Source: Holtermannia corniformis (Eukaryota > Basidiomycota > Tremellomycetes > Holtermanniales). Taken from it: 64,000 nucleotides of DNA. Positions 40,681-51,203 of the stretch are shown one piece after another. Each line of letters starts with the position of its first letter. Position 1 is the first letter of the stretch. The notes below the pieces were generated by a model that did not search any database, was not told where the DNA came from, and was given only the letters and a program-made list of their open reading frames with translations. Position numbers and translations under genes: made by a program. The stretch covers positions 160,021 through 224,020 of the forward strand of contig BCIJ01000010.1 in NCBI GenBank assembly GCA_001599935.1. Direction: 5' to 3'.

Positions 40681-43436
40681 ATGAGTTCGGAAAACATCTT
40701 CTCCGCGGCGCAATTGCGTCTGAGTGTCCCCTTGCCAGACAACCCCGTTCTGAGCTCGGGCGCAGTCGATGATGGCGAGCTGCAGACATCGTTGGAGAGC
40801 CTGGAACGAGAAGGTAGAGGCCGACAGGTGGCCTACTATGGTTCGTGATGGCCAAGACGCAGATTGCCGTACTCGAGTTGATGTCCGTGCAGACGAGAAA
40901 CTCGACTATGTCGTGTCCATGGCGATACCCCATGGCGCCATCTTGCCCTCTAGTCCAGCAGAAGGTGGTGAATGGTCCGAGGTCGACAGAGAGCGCGATA
41001 TCCTCGAAGCGTTTCTCGACGTGATCCAGGTGGGTGGATGTCAATGTGTACAGCTCGACGCGCACGGACCTCCCGCATCTCTGACAAGGCGGCGATGCTG
41101 ACAGTGCTTGATAGATTACCACCACTGCGACGTTTGTACCTCAGCTAGCTGCGCCAGCATCGACTGGTCCGAATGCGGCGTCAGCTTCACGTCCATCCTC
41201 GTCCCGCCCCAATACCATACAAACACCTAGCGCATCCTCAACCGCCCTTTTGTCCCCTCAGCCACCCAGCAGTACAAACGTAGGTCCTAGTGATAGCCTG
41301 TCGATCATTCCGCCGCAGACACCAACGCCGCTACCACTCATGGACCCGGCGCCTGTGGACTCCAAGAGGCGCTACGCCGGCGTCGAGGGCGTCGTAGTAT
41401 GGGAAGGCGCGCCCGAGTCTGCAGAGCCCAAAGCGAACGATCAAGGTGGACTACAACGGCGCCGAAAGCGGAGATGTCCTGAGCCGGCCGCGATCCTTCG
41501 GGGTGAAGAGGGGTGGAAGGTGCTGTGGCGCGGCAAAGTGCCCATCGGTAAGACGATCACGATCGGTACGTTTTATCATGAGGCTGACATGACACAGCAT
41601 ACCTTCGCACACCGGTGCAAAATCCTCTTTTGGCGCTGACGGCCAGTCTGACGCTACGCCCGCCCAATGTCGCACGAGGCCACCGAACGTCTAGTCACCT
41701 CGGCAGTATCGATTCCCTGTCTTTCAAGAGCGATACCGATGATGGAGACGTTGCAACCGAAGAGGGCGACGACGTTGCGACCATGGACGAGATTGATCTA
41801 CTGGATGGATTGGCCGAGACGGAGGGCTTGCCGAGCACTCGCTTGCCGCCGTCGCTTCGGCCTGCACTAGCGCTACCACCTGTCACACCCAATTCACCCC
41901 TCCCCAGTGCGGCCTATACTCCTCAGACTGCACCGCCGCCGCCCACGGCAATCACCAGCAACGCCAACCGCTTTTCCGTCCCGGTACCTCCGCAACCCGC
42001 AATCGTACCGCCAACAACCTTGCGCAAGTCATTCCGTGCTATCCTAGGTCTGAGCTCGGGCCTGCGGGTGCGCATGCGCACCGTGATCTTACCACAGCTG
42101 CTTGCGGTGGACGCCGAGCTAGACGATGACGATGCAGATGCCGAACGCCGCATCGTGCTGTGTGTCGAGGTCGAGTCTGGCTTGGGCAACGACGAGGGCG
42201 AAGCGGACGGCTATGAGATTGAGCGCATCGAAGTCGATGTCGGCGGTAAAGGAGGCAGAGTCGACGTCGAGATGGTGACAGCTCAAGGATCAGACAGCGT
42301 CTTCCCGTTGTGTTTGAGTCGTGTCGATCAATACAACCTGCTCTATGCCCTATCACCCTCGGCAAACAACGATGTCAACGAAGGCTCAGTCTTCAACCAC
42401 GGTCAAGGGGATCTGCAACGACCCGTCTCGATCACCGTCATTGGCAGGCCCTATCACTCATCATCATCCGCCGACCGAATCTACCCCTCGTCCCCTTTCC
42501 CTTCGCGCTGGAACTGTACCCTCGACCTTTCTACATTCCAACAGCCACTCTCGGGCGCACTCACCTCTGCGCTTGCTACCGGCCGAACGAACCGTCCGCC
42601 ACCGGCCACTCCACCGCCGAACCAGATCGTCGGCGACAAGCGGTACAGTCTTGCATCCCTCATATCTTCTTCGACTGAAGCGAGCTCTCCACGGAGCCAG
42701 CCTGCACCTCGTAGTGCCAGAACTGTCAGTGGTCGCGGGCCCATCTCGGCCTACAGCAACCAACCTCTGCCACCGAGTCTGAACGCCACCGCTCAAGAAG
42801 TGCGGCAGCGGTCACATCAAGCGTATAGCACTGATGACGGCGAGGGGTTACTCGTATCCGTTCGACTACTTCCTCAAGCGCAACCACCTTCCGAGGGCTT
42901 CACATTCAGTAGTGGCTATTTTGACGGCACCGAGGACAAGTCAAGCGGAACAATCCGTGCACTGGAACCATTTTCAGTCGAAGTCTTTGTACACAACCAG
43001 ACGGATGAAGTGAGGCGTCTGCGCATCAGCATCCCTGGTGCCGATCAACGGCGCGTTCGTGATTCCGTCAACGGCAATGCAAAGGGCAAGGACGCTGGTG
43101 AGTCTCCTTGCCGCATTGAAAGGAGATGGGACTGACGTAATGCAGTGCTGCGTGAGTACTTTCAAAACTATGTGGACGCCGCACCTGCCCTCGTTGCCCT
43201 CGAGAATGATATCCGCTGTGGACCGCTCTATCCCCATACTTCACAAAGTGCGCGCATCCGCTTCATGGCGCTCCGCGATGGCGTGCACCGGATCGACAAG
43301 ATCCGCATAGTCGGAGTCGGGCCAGGCGATGACTTTGAGTATATCATGAGGTACGTTTCATCCTTGGGTACCTCGGCGCTGACACAGCCTGTTCAGTCCG
43401 GTGACGGATGTGGTCGTTGGCTCTGGAAAAGAATGA
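40681..43436 (+). CDS. TRS65: TRAPP II complex subunit Trs65
   Basis: Subunit of the Golgi tethering and Rab-exchange complex TRAPP II. The N-terminal exons splice as MSSENIFSAAQLRLSVPLPD, then ADEKLDYVVSMAIPHGAI and VDRERDILEAFLDVIQ, through three short introns into a Pro/Ser-rich linker leading to GWKVLWRGKVPIGKTITIG. The middle is long and low-complexity. The C-terminal immunoglobulin-like part is the clearest: SVEVFVHNQTDEVRRLRISI, LVALENDIRCGPLYPHTSQS, RIRFMALRDGVHRIDKIRIV and TDVVVGSGKE. This order is the Trs65 pattern. Joining the N-terminal exons to the large open frame rests on in-frame splice sites (the last is a 39-base intron ending CCTCAG at about 41140). Confidence 0.8.
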
Positions 43437-43825
43437 GGATCTCCAATCGCTCAGTGTGCTATGCCAGGCGTGATGCTAGGTTTTTTAATGGAAATGTCCG
43501 CCTCGATCGAGACCAGCGTCTCACGGCAATGTTATCTGAGGTGGACGGCCGGCTCGCTTCTCGCCGAAGGCTGTGGGGATCGCGCCTTCGGGGTCAACCG
43601 TGCGATCTCAGGCGTCGAACCTGGAATTGTGGTGCTTGCACTGAGAGCGTTAGTCCGTAGCCGACCATCTTCAATGGAAACCGCAGCGATGTGCGACTCC
43701 GTTGTGAGGTGCGCGGCTTCTTAACTGCCTTCCATCGCACCACCGATCTTGATTGCGAGTGCGAATGACCATCTCAAAATTCTTATACACCGCCCAGCAA
43801 AGTCGGGATCGACGACGATCGCATC
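43437..43825. other. Intergenic stretch
   Basis: No gene is supported; short Arg/Cys-rich frames only. Right end is the promoter of the 43826 gene. Confidence 0.4.
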
Positions 43826-44188
43826 ATGACGATCGCATTTAGAACAGAGCTCGGGTCCTTCACTGTTGTTTCGCCCAATGACAATGCTTTGGAACCCGGA
43901 CGACAATTTTTCAAGGATGGCACTCTGCGTTTGAAGTGGGAAGGCCAAGAGATTGTGTTCCTAGGCGGCCCAACCGTTTATGATCGTTCTGCTGACATAA
44001 TGATCCCCGCCGACCACACGGATGTATGGAGACAACTCCTCGACAGTAAAGGGAGACAACTCCTCGACAGTAAAGTGACGCAAGAAGCACTTAAAATGCA
44101 TTGGGTTACCCAGGCGTCAATGTGCTCAGACGCCACCCGGGCCACCCTCAAGGATATATATGACAAAGGGGACGGCTCGCGTACTTGA
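43826..44188 (+). CDS. Small orphan protein, paralog 1 of a tandem pair
   Basis: Unrecognised 120-residue protein. It aligns along its length with the 44621 product: FFKDGTLRLKWEGQEIVFLG against FFSDGTLRLDWDAGHCLAYL, GPTVYDRSADI against GPTIYDRSADI, and ALKMHWVTQASMC against ALTLHWINQASTC. It carries an exact 24-base tandem duplication (44028-44075) giving RQLLDSKGRQLLDSKV, absent from the sister gene. Beta strands seem likely in the first half, a helix in the second. No signal peptide. Single exon. Function unknown. Confidence 0.65.
   Translation: MTIAFRTELGSFTVVSPNDNALEPGRQFFKDGTLRLKWEGQEIVFLGGPTVYDRSADIMIPADHTDVWRQLLDSKGRQLLDSKVTQEALKMHWVTQASMCSDATRATLKDIYDKGDGSRT
44028..44075. repeat. 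24-bp exact tandem duplication within coding sequence
   Basis: Two copies of a 24-base unit beginning GGAGACAACTCCTCGACAGT, at 44028-44051 and 44052-44075. It keeps frame and adds eight residues to the encoded protein. Confidence 0.85.
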
Positions 44189-44620
44189 TTTGAATAAAAA
44201 GAGCATGCATGAGTTGTGCGGGATGTGAGGCCTACGGATCGTTAAGACCTTTGGTTGAGTCACGAACGGCTGCGTGCCATCAATCACAAGCTGCGCTTTA
44301 CGATCGCGGATGACTTGACGCAGTTCAATGACCTGATGTCCAGGTGCAACGAAGGATTGCAATGGATGGTATGATCAATAATGGACAATGGCATACACGA
44401 TCTCTTTCAGAGTCCGACAACGTTGAGATGTTGATATGTGGTAAAGACAAGTGGCGATGTGAGGTGCAAGTTCGACACCATCGAAAGGGATCCCGTCCTT
44501 CCCTTGAAGTCGTCATGCAGCGGACGTCCAGCTTCATCTTGAAAACTCCTTGGTGGACGCATCACAAGAAGGGCTTCATAAGAGGCTAAAAGGCTGACCT
44601 CGAAACCAATCATCATTGAC
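44189..44620. other. Spacer between the tandem paralogs
   Basis: No gene is accepted. Frames open here on both strands partly overlap the start of the 44621 gene and lack its motifs. Confidence 0.4.
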
Positions 44621-44974
44621 ATGTCAAAGGTCACCTTCACAACGCCTGTTGGTAAATTCACGGCCGTCGCACCCACAGAAGCGGAGGCCATGGAAGCCGG
44701 ACAGCTCTTCTTCTCCGACGGTACCCTGCGTCTCGACTGGGACGCCGGACATTGCCTTGCCTACCTGGGAGGTCCTACCATATATGACCGCTCAGCTGAT
44801 ATTCTCTTGGGATGGGTTCGGTCCGATCCGGCTGTTTATCGCCGCCTGCAAGACTGTGAGCAAACTGAGGAAGCACTGACATTGCACTGGATCAACCAGG
44901 CTTCGACGTGTACAGTAGTTACACGCGATACGCTGAAGGCAAAGTACGACGCCAGGTCTGCATCACGCGCATAA
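44621..44974 (+). CDS. Small orphan protein, paralog 2 of a tandem pair
   Basis: Unrecognised 117-residue protein, MSKVTFTTPVGKFTAVAPTE. It shares with the 43826 product the GTLRL-W strand, the GGPT-YDRSADI block and HW-QAS-C near the end (see that entry). The best-kept residues are aromatic, Asp and Gly, suggesting a compact fold. The pair lies between TRS65 and AMS1 and is probably a recent local duplication. Single exon, no targeting signal. Function unknown. Confidence 0.65.
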   Translation: MSKVTFTTPVGKFTAVAPTEAEAMEAGQLFFSDGTLRLDWDAGHCLAYLGGPTIYDRSADILLGWVRSDPAVYRRLQDCEQTEEALTLHWINQASTCTVVTRDTLKAKYDARSASRA

Positions 44975-45229
44975 GCAGTTGTAGCTCGGTGTTGAGTGGC
45001 GAGCTCTCAGAGGGGTTAGGAGCGGCGTTATCGGCGTCTTGGTCAGGCAGGGCGAAACTACTTTAGCTCGGCTCGAGCCTCGATGATCACTGCCCCAACA
45101 CTCGGAGACGCTGGGCTTGAAGACACATGAATCATTGCGTTTGATCGACACCGCAGGTGTGACATGGATCGCACGACAGTGAGCATAAAACATTGATCAT
45201 CATCGTCGAACAGACTATCTGAACACTCC

Positions 45230-48200
45230 CTAGAGTTCGACCCAATCAGACTTGGTCGCGGCACGCGCCAACGTCAACCGGATCGTCTTGATCTCAAAGC
45301 CTCTGAAGTCGATACTCTTCGAAAGGTCGAGCACCTCCATGTGATCCTCGAGGATATTGACCAGTTCGGCCTTTGCCACCTTGATGCCCTGACTGCCCTC
45401 TGTCAGATTGTTCGAGCATCTGCATACAGCCCCACTCACATTTCGAGCTTGGCGCTAGCATGACCGCCCATGTGCTCGAACAGACGGAGGATGATCGTCT
45501 GCTCATCTTCACGGCCGTATGAATCTTCCTCGCCGCGCTTGATAGTCTCGACTCTGACGTTGGGCGCCTGAATCTGGAAAGACGGCAGCGAGACGGGTCC
45601 GGCCGGAGCATAGCGCACTTGAGGTGAAATTAGCTCAGCTCGGTCCAACGAATTCAGTGACTGACAGTGCACCGGGTTGTTGAAAGCGTATGCGACGTCG
45701 GGGACGTCACTCTCGGCGAAGGTACCCTTGTGTGGGTAGATGGCAAACGCGAATCGGTGTTCGCCCTGGTCACAGTTTGGGTCTGGTGCAGTCGGCGCAC
45801 GGAGTAGTGACAAGGTCATGACGTTGCCGCGCGTTGCGCTGATCGTCAGTGACAAGCTTCCTCGTCGTTAAGCAACTCACTAGCCATACTTGCAGTCGTT
45901 TAGCATGCTGACGCCATAACCATACTCTGAGAGATCTGCAAATTTGTGCCCGCACACTTCGAACCTGCACTTGGTCAGCACTGTGCGATTGACGGATGAC
46001 AGGGGCAGGCTCACTGTGCTGCTTGCCAGCTTGTATTGCGGTGCGTCGCCCTGGACACTGTTCCGAACTGTGTCTCATAGGTTGCGTCCTCAGAATGAAT
46101 GTCCAACGGGAGCTCAACTGTGGATAGGTCAGTCGACTGGCACCGTGAAGATGTCTCGTACACTTGAGGAATTTGTGCCGAGCGCGCCACTCGCTAGATT
46201 CCGTCAGTATCTCTTAACACTACTTGCGGACTCACACAACGGCGTCAAAGCGGAACAAGCTCCGCGCATCGTCTTTGATTGACGCTTCGAGCTCGTGTCA
46301 GGGCTGTCCATATTGACGACACACATCGACGTACCGGCGATTGCATCAAGCGAGATCTATTGATCGACTCAGTCGTATGCTTTCAGAGCTCTAAGCTGCG
46401 CACCTTGATACCGATGGAACTACTGCCATGCCTGGCTTCTGCCCACAATGTACCGCGGAGCGGACCATTCTCAAGTATAGAGACAGACTCGAACTGGAGG
46501 TGCGTCGCCTTTTGGAGGTGAAAGTCGTTGACGTCCCTGTCATTGTCAGAGTAGCGCCCGCTGTAAGCGGATTAACGCACCAGGCGCTGCAGGAGAGTCA
46601 GCTGCATGAGCCTACCCTTGTCGAGAGTCATGACTTACTCCCTGTAGATCATCAGCACGATGAAACACAACAAGGGGTCTGGCGCACCAAGAGTTCGGCC
46701 GGTCCTCGAAGATGACAAGCCCGCCACTCTCCCCTTTAGGGATCAACTCGCGTCTGCGCTTAGTTAGCTAGTCTCGTAGCTTACCAAGCGACGACATACT
46801 TGAGCGCAATGTCCCTCAAGCTGACGATCCGCCCCTTCTCAATCGACATGGAGACGTTGCTGTTTCCGAGCGTATGAACACCATCCACGAAAGTGACTGG
46901 CTGATCAGTCGCGCTTTTCGCATGTTGAGTGGCTTATAACTGACCACTGACGGGAGGAGCATCCGCCAAAAGGCCCCGCACGCCGCCTGTGACCGAACCG
47001 TTAGTCTCAGCGAGCATGAAAGCCATTCGTTGGTCGGTGGCGATCTGCACGGCGTGTGCCTTGAGCTTGGGCTGGTTGCTGATATCGACGGCCACGACCT
47101 CGCGCCGCGGCATATTCGGGATCGAGTTGATGGCGATGATGCCACCTGACTTGGTGTTGGTCGTTTCTGCCAGCGATGAAGAGCCATTGAAGAGGATCCC
47201 CAGGGCCTCCTCGAGCATCTCGCCGCCTTCTTTGGCGATACCCTTGTACTTGATCTCGGCATCGTCATACACCTGGCGAGTTCAGGTCACTTTCTCAGTC
47301 GAGATGCAACATACCATGGCGATAGCGGAGCCAGGCAGAACGTCGTGGAACTGACACAGAAGCAGGTCTTCCCAGGCTGCATCAAGTCGCTATGTGCTGT
47401 CAGGTACGAACGATTGCGATCCAAAAGCACAGACCTGCTTGGGGTACTTGTAAGAGGCATCGCCCGCAAGGGACGCAAGTGTGGCAAAGTACTCGACCTG
47501 CGCAGAGATCAGCGAGTGGAAACGCGTGAACCAGAGACCGTACCTCGCGCAGCAAGATCTCACTCTTCCTGTTTCCGCGCTTGATGCTTCCGTGGGATGT
47601 ATATGTCTGATGAAGCTCGCATCAGCAGCCATAGTACGGAGCATAGAGATCGGAGGGCGCACGCCACGATGAAGCTCAAAGTACAGCTCGCCCCGCCTGC
47701 CAGGTGATTAGTCCTCTGACGCAGCTTTTCGTGCAAGACCTCACCAGTTAGGCAGGCGCTTGCCTTCGATCGTCTCCTCCCAGACACTCTCGAAGAACTC
47801 GTCGAAGCTGCCGCCCATCTTGAGTGTCGGCAAATGACCGCCAGATTCGCCTCTGTTGCCGACTGCGCGCACGCGTCGAAGCCTTTCAAGCATAGGAGGG
47901 GTGGGCCCGCCACCGCCGTCGCCATTGCCGAATAATAGCAGAGATTGGGCTAAGGCTGGTCAGCGTGCCGACTTGAGCCATGCGTAGCCCTCACCAGTGA
48001 CCTCCTTGTTCTTGTGCCCGACCAAGCCGTTGTGGATATCGTCGAACCCGCACCTAGACACATCAGCCCCCTCAGGTGACCTATAGAGAACGCACTGGCT
48101 GTTGTAATTATTGACAGGCGTCATGTGCGTCAAGATCTGACTTCCATCGAGACCACACCAGATGAACGTCGAGTGTGGAAAGTTGTTGCTGGAGGCATCA

Positions 48201-50417
48201 GCGCACCATAGCAGTCCCAAAGTGCAAAACGCACACTTCGTTCCAGGAGAGTTTTTGCGTGAAGAAATATTGCGTACCGGCCAAGCGCGCGATCTGGGGC
48301 AGTTGACTCGAATAGCCGACTGAGTGCCAAGGATCAGTGGGCGTAGAGCCAGGTCAGGGAAGGCTACTAACATGTGTCGGGTAGCACAAACGTCGCGCAC
48401 CGTTTTCCGAAACGACTTTCAAAGTAGCGCTGGCCGTAGAGGAACTGACGGCAGAGCGCCTCGCCGGATGGCAAGTTGGCTAAGTTTTTTTAGCCACTTT
48501 TTTCGTGCTGAACGCAGACCGAGCCGCAGAAAAGAGGTCAAGACGTGCAAGGACGAAGACGACGTACTGTCCATTTCAACCCAAGTGCCACCAACGGGCT
48601 CTACGAGGGTCAGCCCGACCGATCCCCATGACACGACGCTGCCTACGCACGAAACTGTCCGCCCGTGACCTTGGCTTTGACGTTGTCGAACAACGTCGGG
48701 TATAGCTGGGCAGCGTCAGTCATCACCTCGTATAAGGTCGAGAGGGTAAGCTGACCTGTTCGAGCCATTTGTACTGCTGCGCTGAAGTGCACGAGAACCG
48801 GTGTTCAGGGTAACGATTCATCAGGTCGACCTGGGGTTGTCAGCCGTAGATCTTAGGACTGTAGCTGGCAGAGACTGACCTGGGTCGACCAAGAGCGCGC
48901 AATCTTCTGCTGGGTGACTGAGAACGGCCACAGCCAGGCAGTGTCGATATGGCTTGTTAGCGCAGATCAGCCTCGTTTCCTCCAACCACAGCCCGGCGGG
49001 AACACACCAGTGCCCAACACCCCACAACGTCCCATCCAGCTTCTTGCCACCGTCGATCTCATCCCTCACCTTGCTCTCCCATCCCTCGCCCAGGACCCTT
49101 TCCGCCTCTTTCCGGCATTCCGGGATGGACGAGACGTCGCCCTCGCGAAAAATGTTCATAATCTCGTTGGCCACGATCAGGGATCTCTGCATCAGGACGG
49201 AATCAGAGGGGAGGTGCTGTGAGAGCCCGTGCAGCGCTTCGAAATCGTAATAGAGCGCCCAGGCTGAGAGGTTGGGTGCGCTGAGATCGGCTTTTTCGAG
49301 CCGGAAGTAGCGGTTCTGCTGCGGAGAGAGTTAACGGCCGGCGATGGAAGACTATAGATAGCAGCCTGGGCTACTGGATGAGCTGGCGGGCGGAGCAGGT
49401 CGAATTCCGCCGTGAGGGCCTTTGTACGCGCACACTCGCCCAGGGCGACACGCTGTCCAGTCCGCCAGATCAGGACCAAGAGCAGCACTCACATCCGGCG
49501 GGTTGATACCGTTCTGGCCACCAAAGCCGTTACAGCTCGACTCGATATATATCGTATAGGCCGACCCCTTGCGTGCTTCCGGTGGGAGGATGAACTCGAT
49601 CCGGCGGGCTTCGCTGCCGCCCGTCAGGCCTGTGGATGTTAGCTGAGCTCTGCGTTACTTGTATCGAGATATGAGATATGGCAATACGCGTCGGAAGAAT
49701 GCATGGCTAGCGACCAGCATGAAGTGCAGGCGCTGGCTTGGATGACTGACCTTGGAGTGGCACGCCTTCAGTGTTGTACACCAGTGCTTCGGCAGAGTTG
49801 TCAAACTCGACTGTCCGGAAGGGGTCAGCATTCTCCCGCGTCGCTCTCTCAGCCCTCTCGGTAAAGTGCACTGACGCTGAACCCGTTGGTACGCATCCCA
49901 GCTCTTGGGAACCCTCAGCACGATCCTGAACCAATGATTGGTCCAGCTCGGGCCATAATAAGTCCCGACCGTCGTCTTGGTGTAATTCTGCCTGACGGCT
50001 TCTGCAAAGCTAGGCTTGGTACGCCCCGGCGCGGACCAGACGCTGAGGTCTACCGCGGATGGTGCGTCTGTGCGCGCGTGGAACAGCAGTGCAGAGAGGT
50101 TCTGCGCTGCGTAGTGGCCGCCCTGAGGGATCATCAGTACGCTAGTGTGGATATAGGCGCATTGGTGAGATGGAGTCGTGAGGTATAGGGACAGGGTTAC
50201 GTGGGTCCTTTGGCTGACGTGGGACTGGATATGGGATGGTGGTTCACGTACGGTGAAGTTGTCGAGCCGGCCGTAGATCGAGTCGAGCGGCTTGGTCCCT
50301 GTCATGCGGACTGTCAACTACGTGCTTGTATGGAAGACTGGAGGCGATGGGACGTACGAGCTTGATAGCTGAGCTGAGGTATCGAGCTCGACCCGTTCCG
50401 AGCTGCAGATAGGCCAT
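45230..50417 (-). CDS. AMS1: Vacuolar/cytosolic alpha-mannosidase, GH38
   Basis: Removes alpha-linked mannose from free oligosaccharides and in yeasts is carried to the vacuole by the Cvt route. The start at 50417 ([20 protein letters not shown]) leads to [11 protein letters not shown], the fungal Ams1 N-terminus. The catalytic domain shows [17 protein letters not shown] (metal ligands), [20 protein letters not shown] (the Asp is the nucleophile position) and [20 protein letters not shown], then [18 protein letters not shown]. The C-terminal beta domains end [20 protein letters not shown] and [10 protein letters not shown], closing [11 protein letters not shown]. About 20 short introns. It is divergent from ATG12 across 270 bases, and both proteins relate to autophagy-type routes. 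Exon edges not all resolved. Confidence 0.92.
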
Positions 50418-50687
50418 GTACCCGCGCTCCTGCGGGACTGGCTTGCATGGTGCAGTTAGCTCCAAGTATGTGAGTGTCTGTGAGTGAGCCAACGTGATGT
50501 GGATGTCAGTAGAACGTCGTTAACAAGCTGACGATGCGATGCACGCTATCTGTGGATGGTCGGTGGCGAGTGACCTTCCCCGCACTCAGGCACGTACACG
50601 TCATTCTACCCCGCATTGAGGCGTATCAAAATGGGGGTTTGGCGTCCATCTTTAACTCACTTCACCACCGTCTATAGACTCGCAGTA

Positions 50688-51203
50688 ATGTCAACGATCC
50701 CAATCCCAGATCTGCTCACTCCAGCACTGGTCGAGTCGGCAGGCGGTCTGTAGACTGTCCGATCAGCTGGTATCTACTGATGAGCCCAGGTCTCCCGTTG
50801 TCCGCATCCCTCGTCGTCCAGCCAAACGCACGGACCGCACTCGAAGAGTACAAGAAGAAGGATGCGTCAAAGGGTGCGCAGGAGGCGGCAAACAGCCTCA
50901 AGTACTGGCTGATGCGGTACCTCGCCGCGCACAGTCATCGTACGCTTCAAGTCGATCGGCAACGCACCGATCATGAAGGACAACTACTTCAAGATCACGG
51001 CCAGTAATCGCTTTCAGGCCGTCATTGTCTTTCTCAGGGGCAGGCTGGGCATGAAGACGGAGCCTTTGGTGAGTATCGGTCTGGCTAAATCAGGCTTGAG
51101 CCATGTCGGCTCGATCTTATCTGATGGCTGACACTGGCAGTTCACATACATCAACTCGTCATTCTCGCCCGCGCCAGATGACACCGTCGCCAACTTGTTC
51201 AAG
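50688..51203 (+). CDS. ATG12: Ubiquitin-like autophagy protein Atg12 (3' end unresolved)
   Basis: Atg12 joins Atg5 to promote Atg8 lipidation on the autophagosome. Three introns are used. [19 protein letters not shown] leads to [18 protein letters not shown], then, after a 61-base intron, [40 protein letters not shown] and [20 protein letters not shown]. These match the family closely. What should follow is one last beta strand and the C-terminal Gly (commonly ...Ala-Trp-Gly). In the roughly 450 bases after 51203 I find no such segment; the only Ala-Trp in a splice-plausible place (51385) continues Asn-Arg. So the end is given at the last recognised codon. Either a divergent last exon was missed or the conjugation tail is lost. 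Confidence 0.85.

Noticed and set aside
42039..42365. His/Arg-rich minus-strand frame in TRS65
   Set aside because: Shadow of the low-complexity Asp/Glu-rich part of TRS65.
44407..44691. 94-codon minus-strand frame between the tandem paralogs
   Set aside because: Overlaps the start of the 44621 gene and shares no motif with anything nearby.
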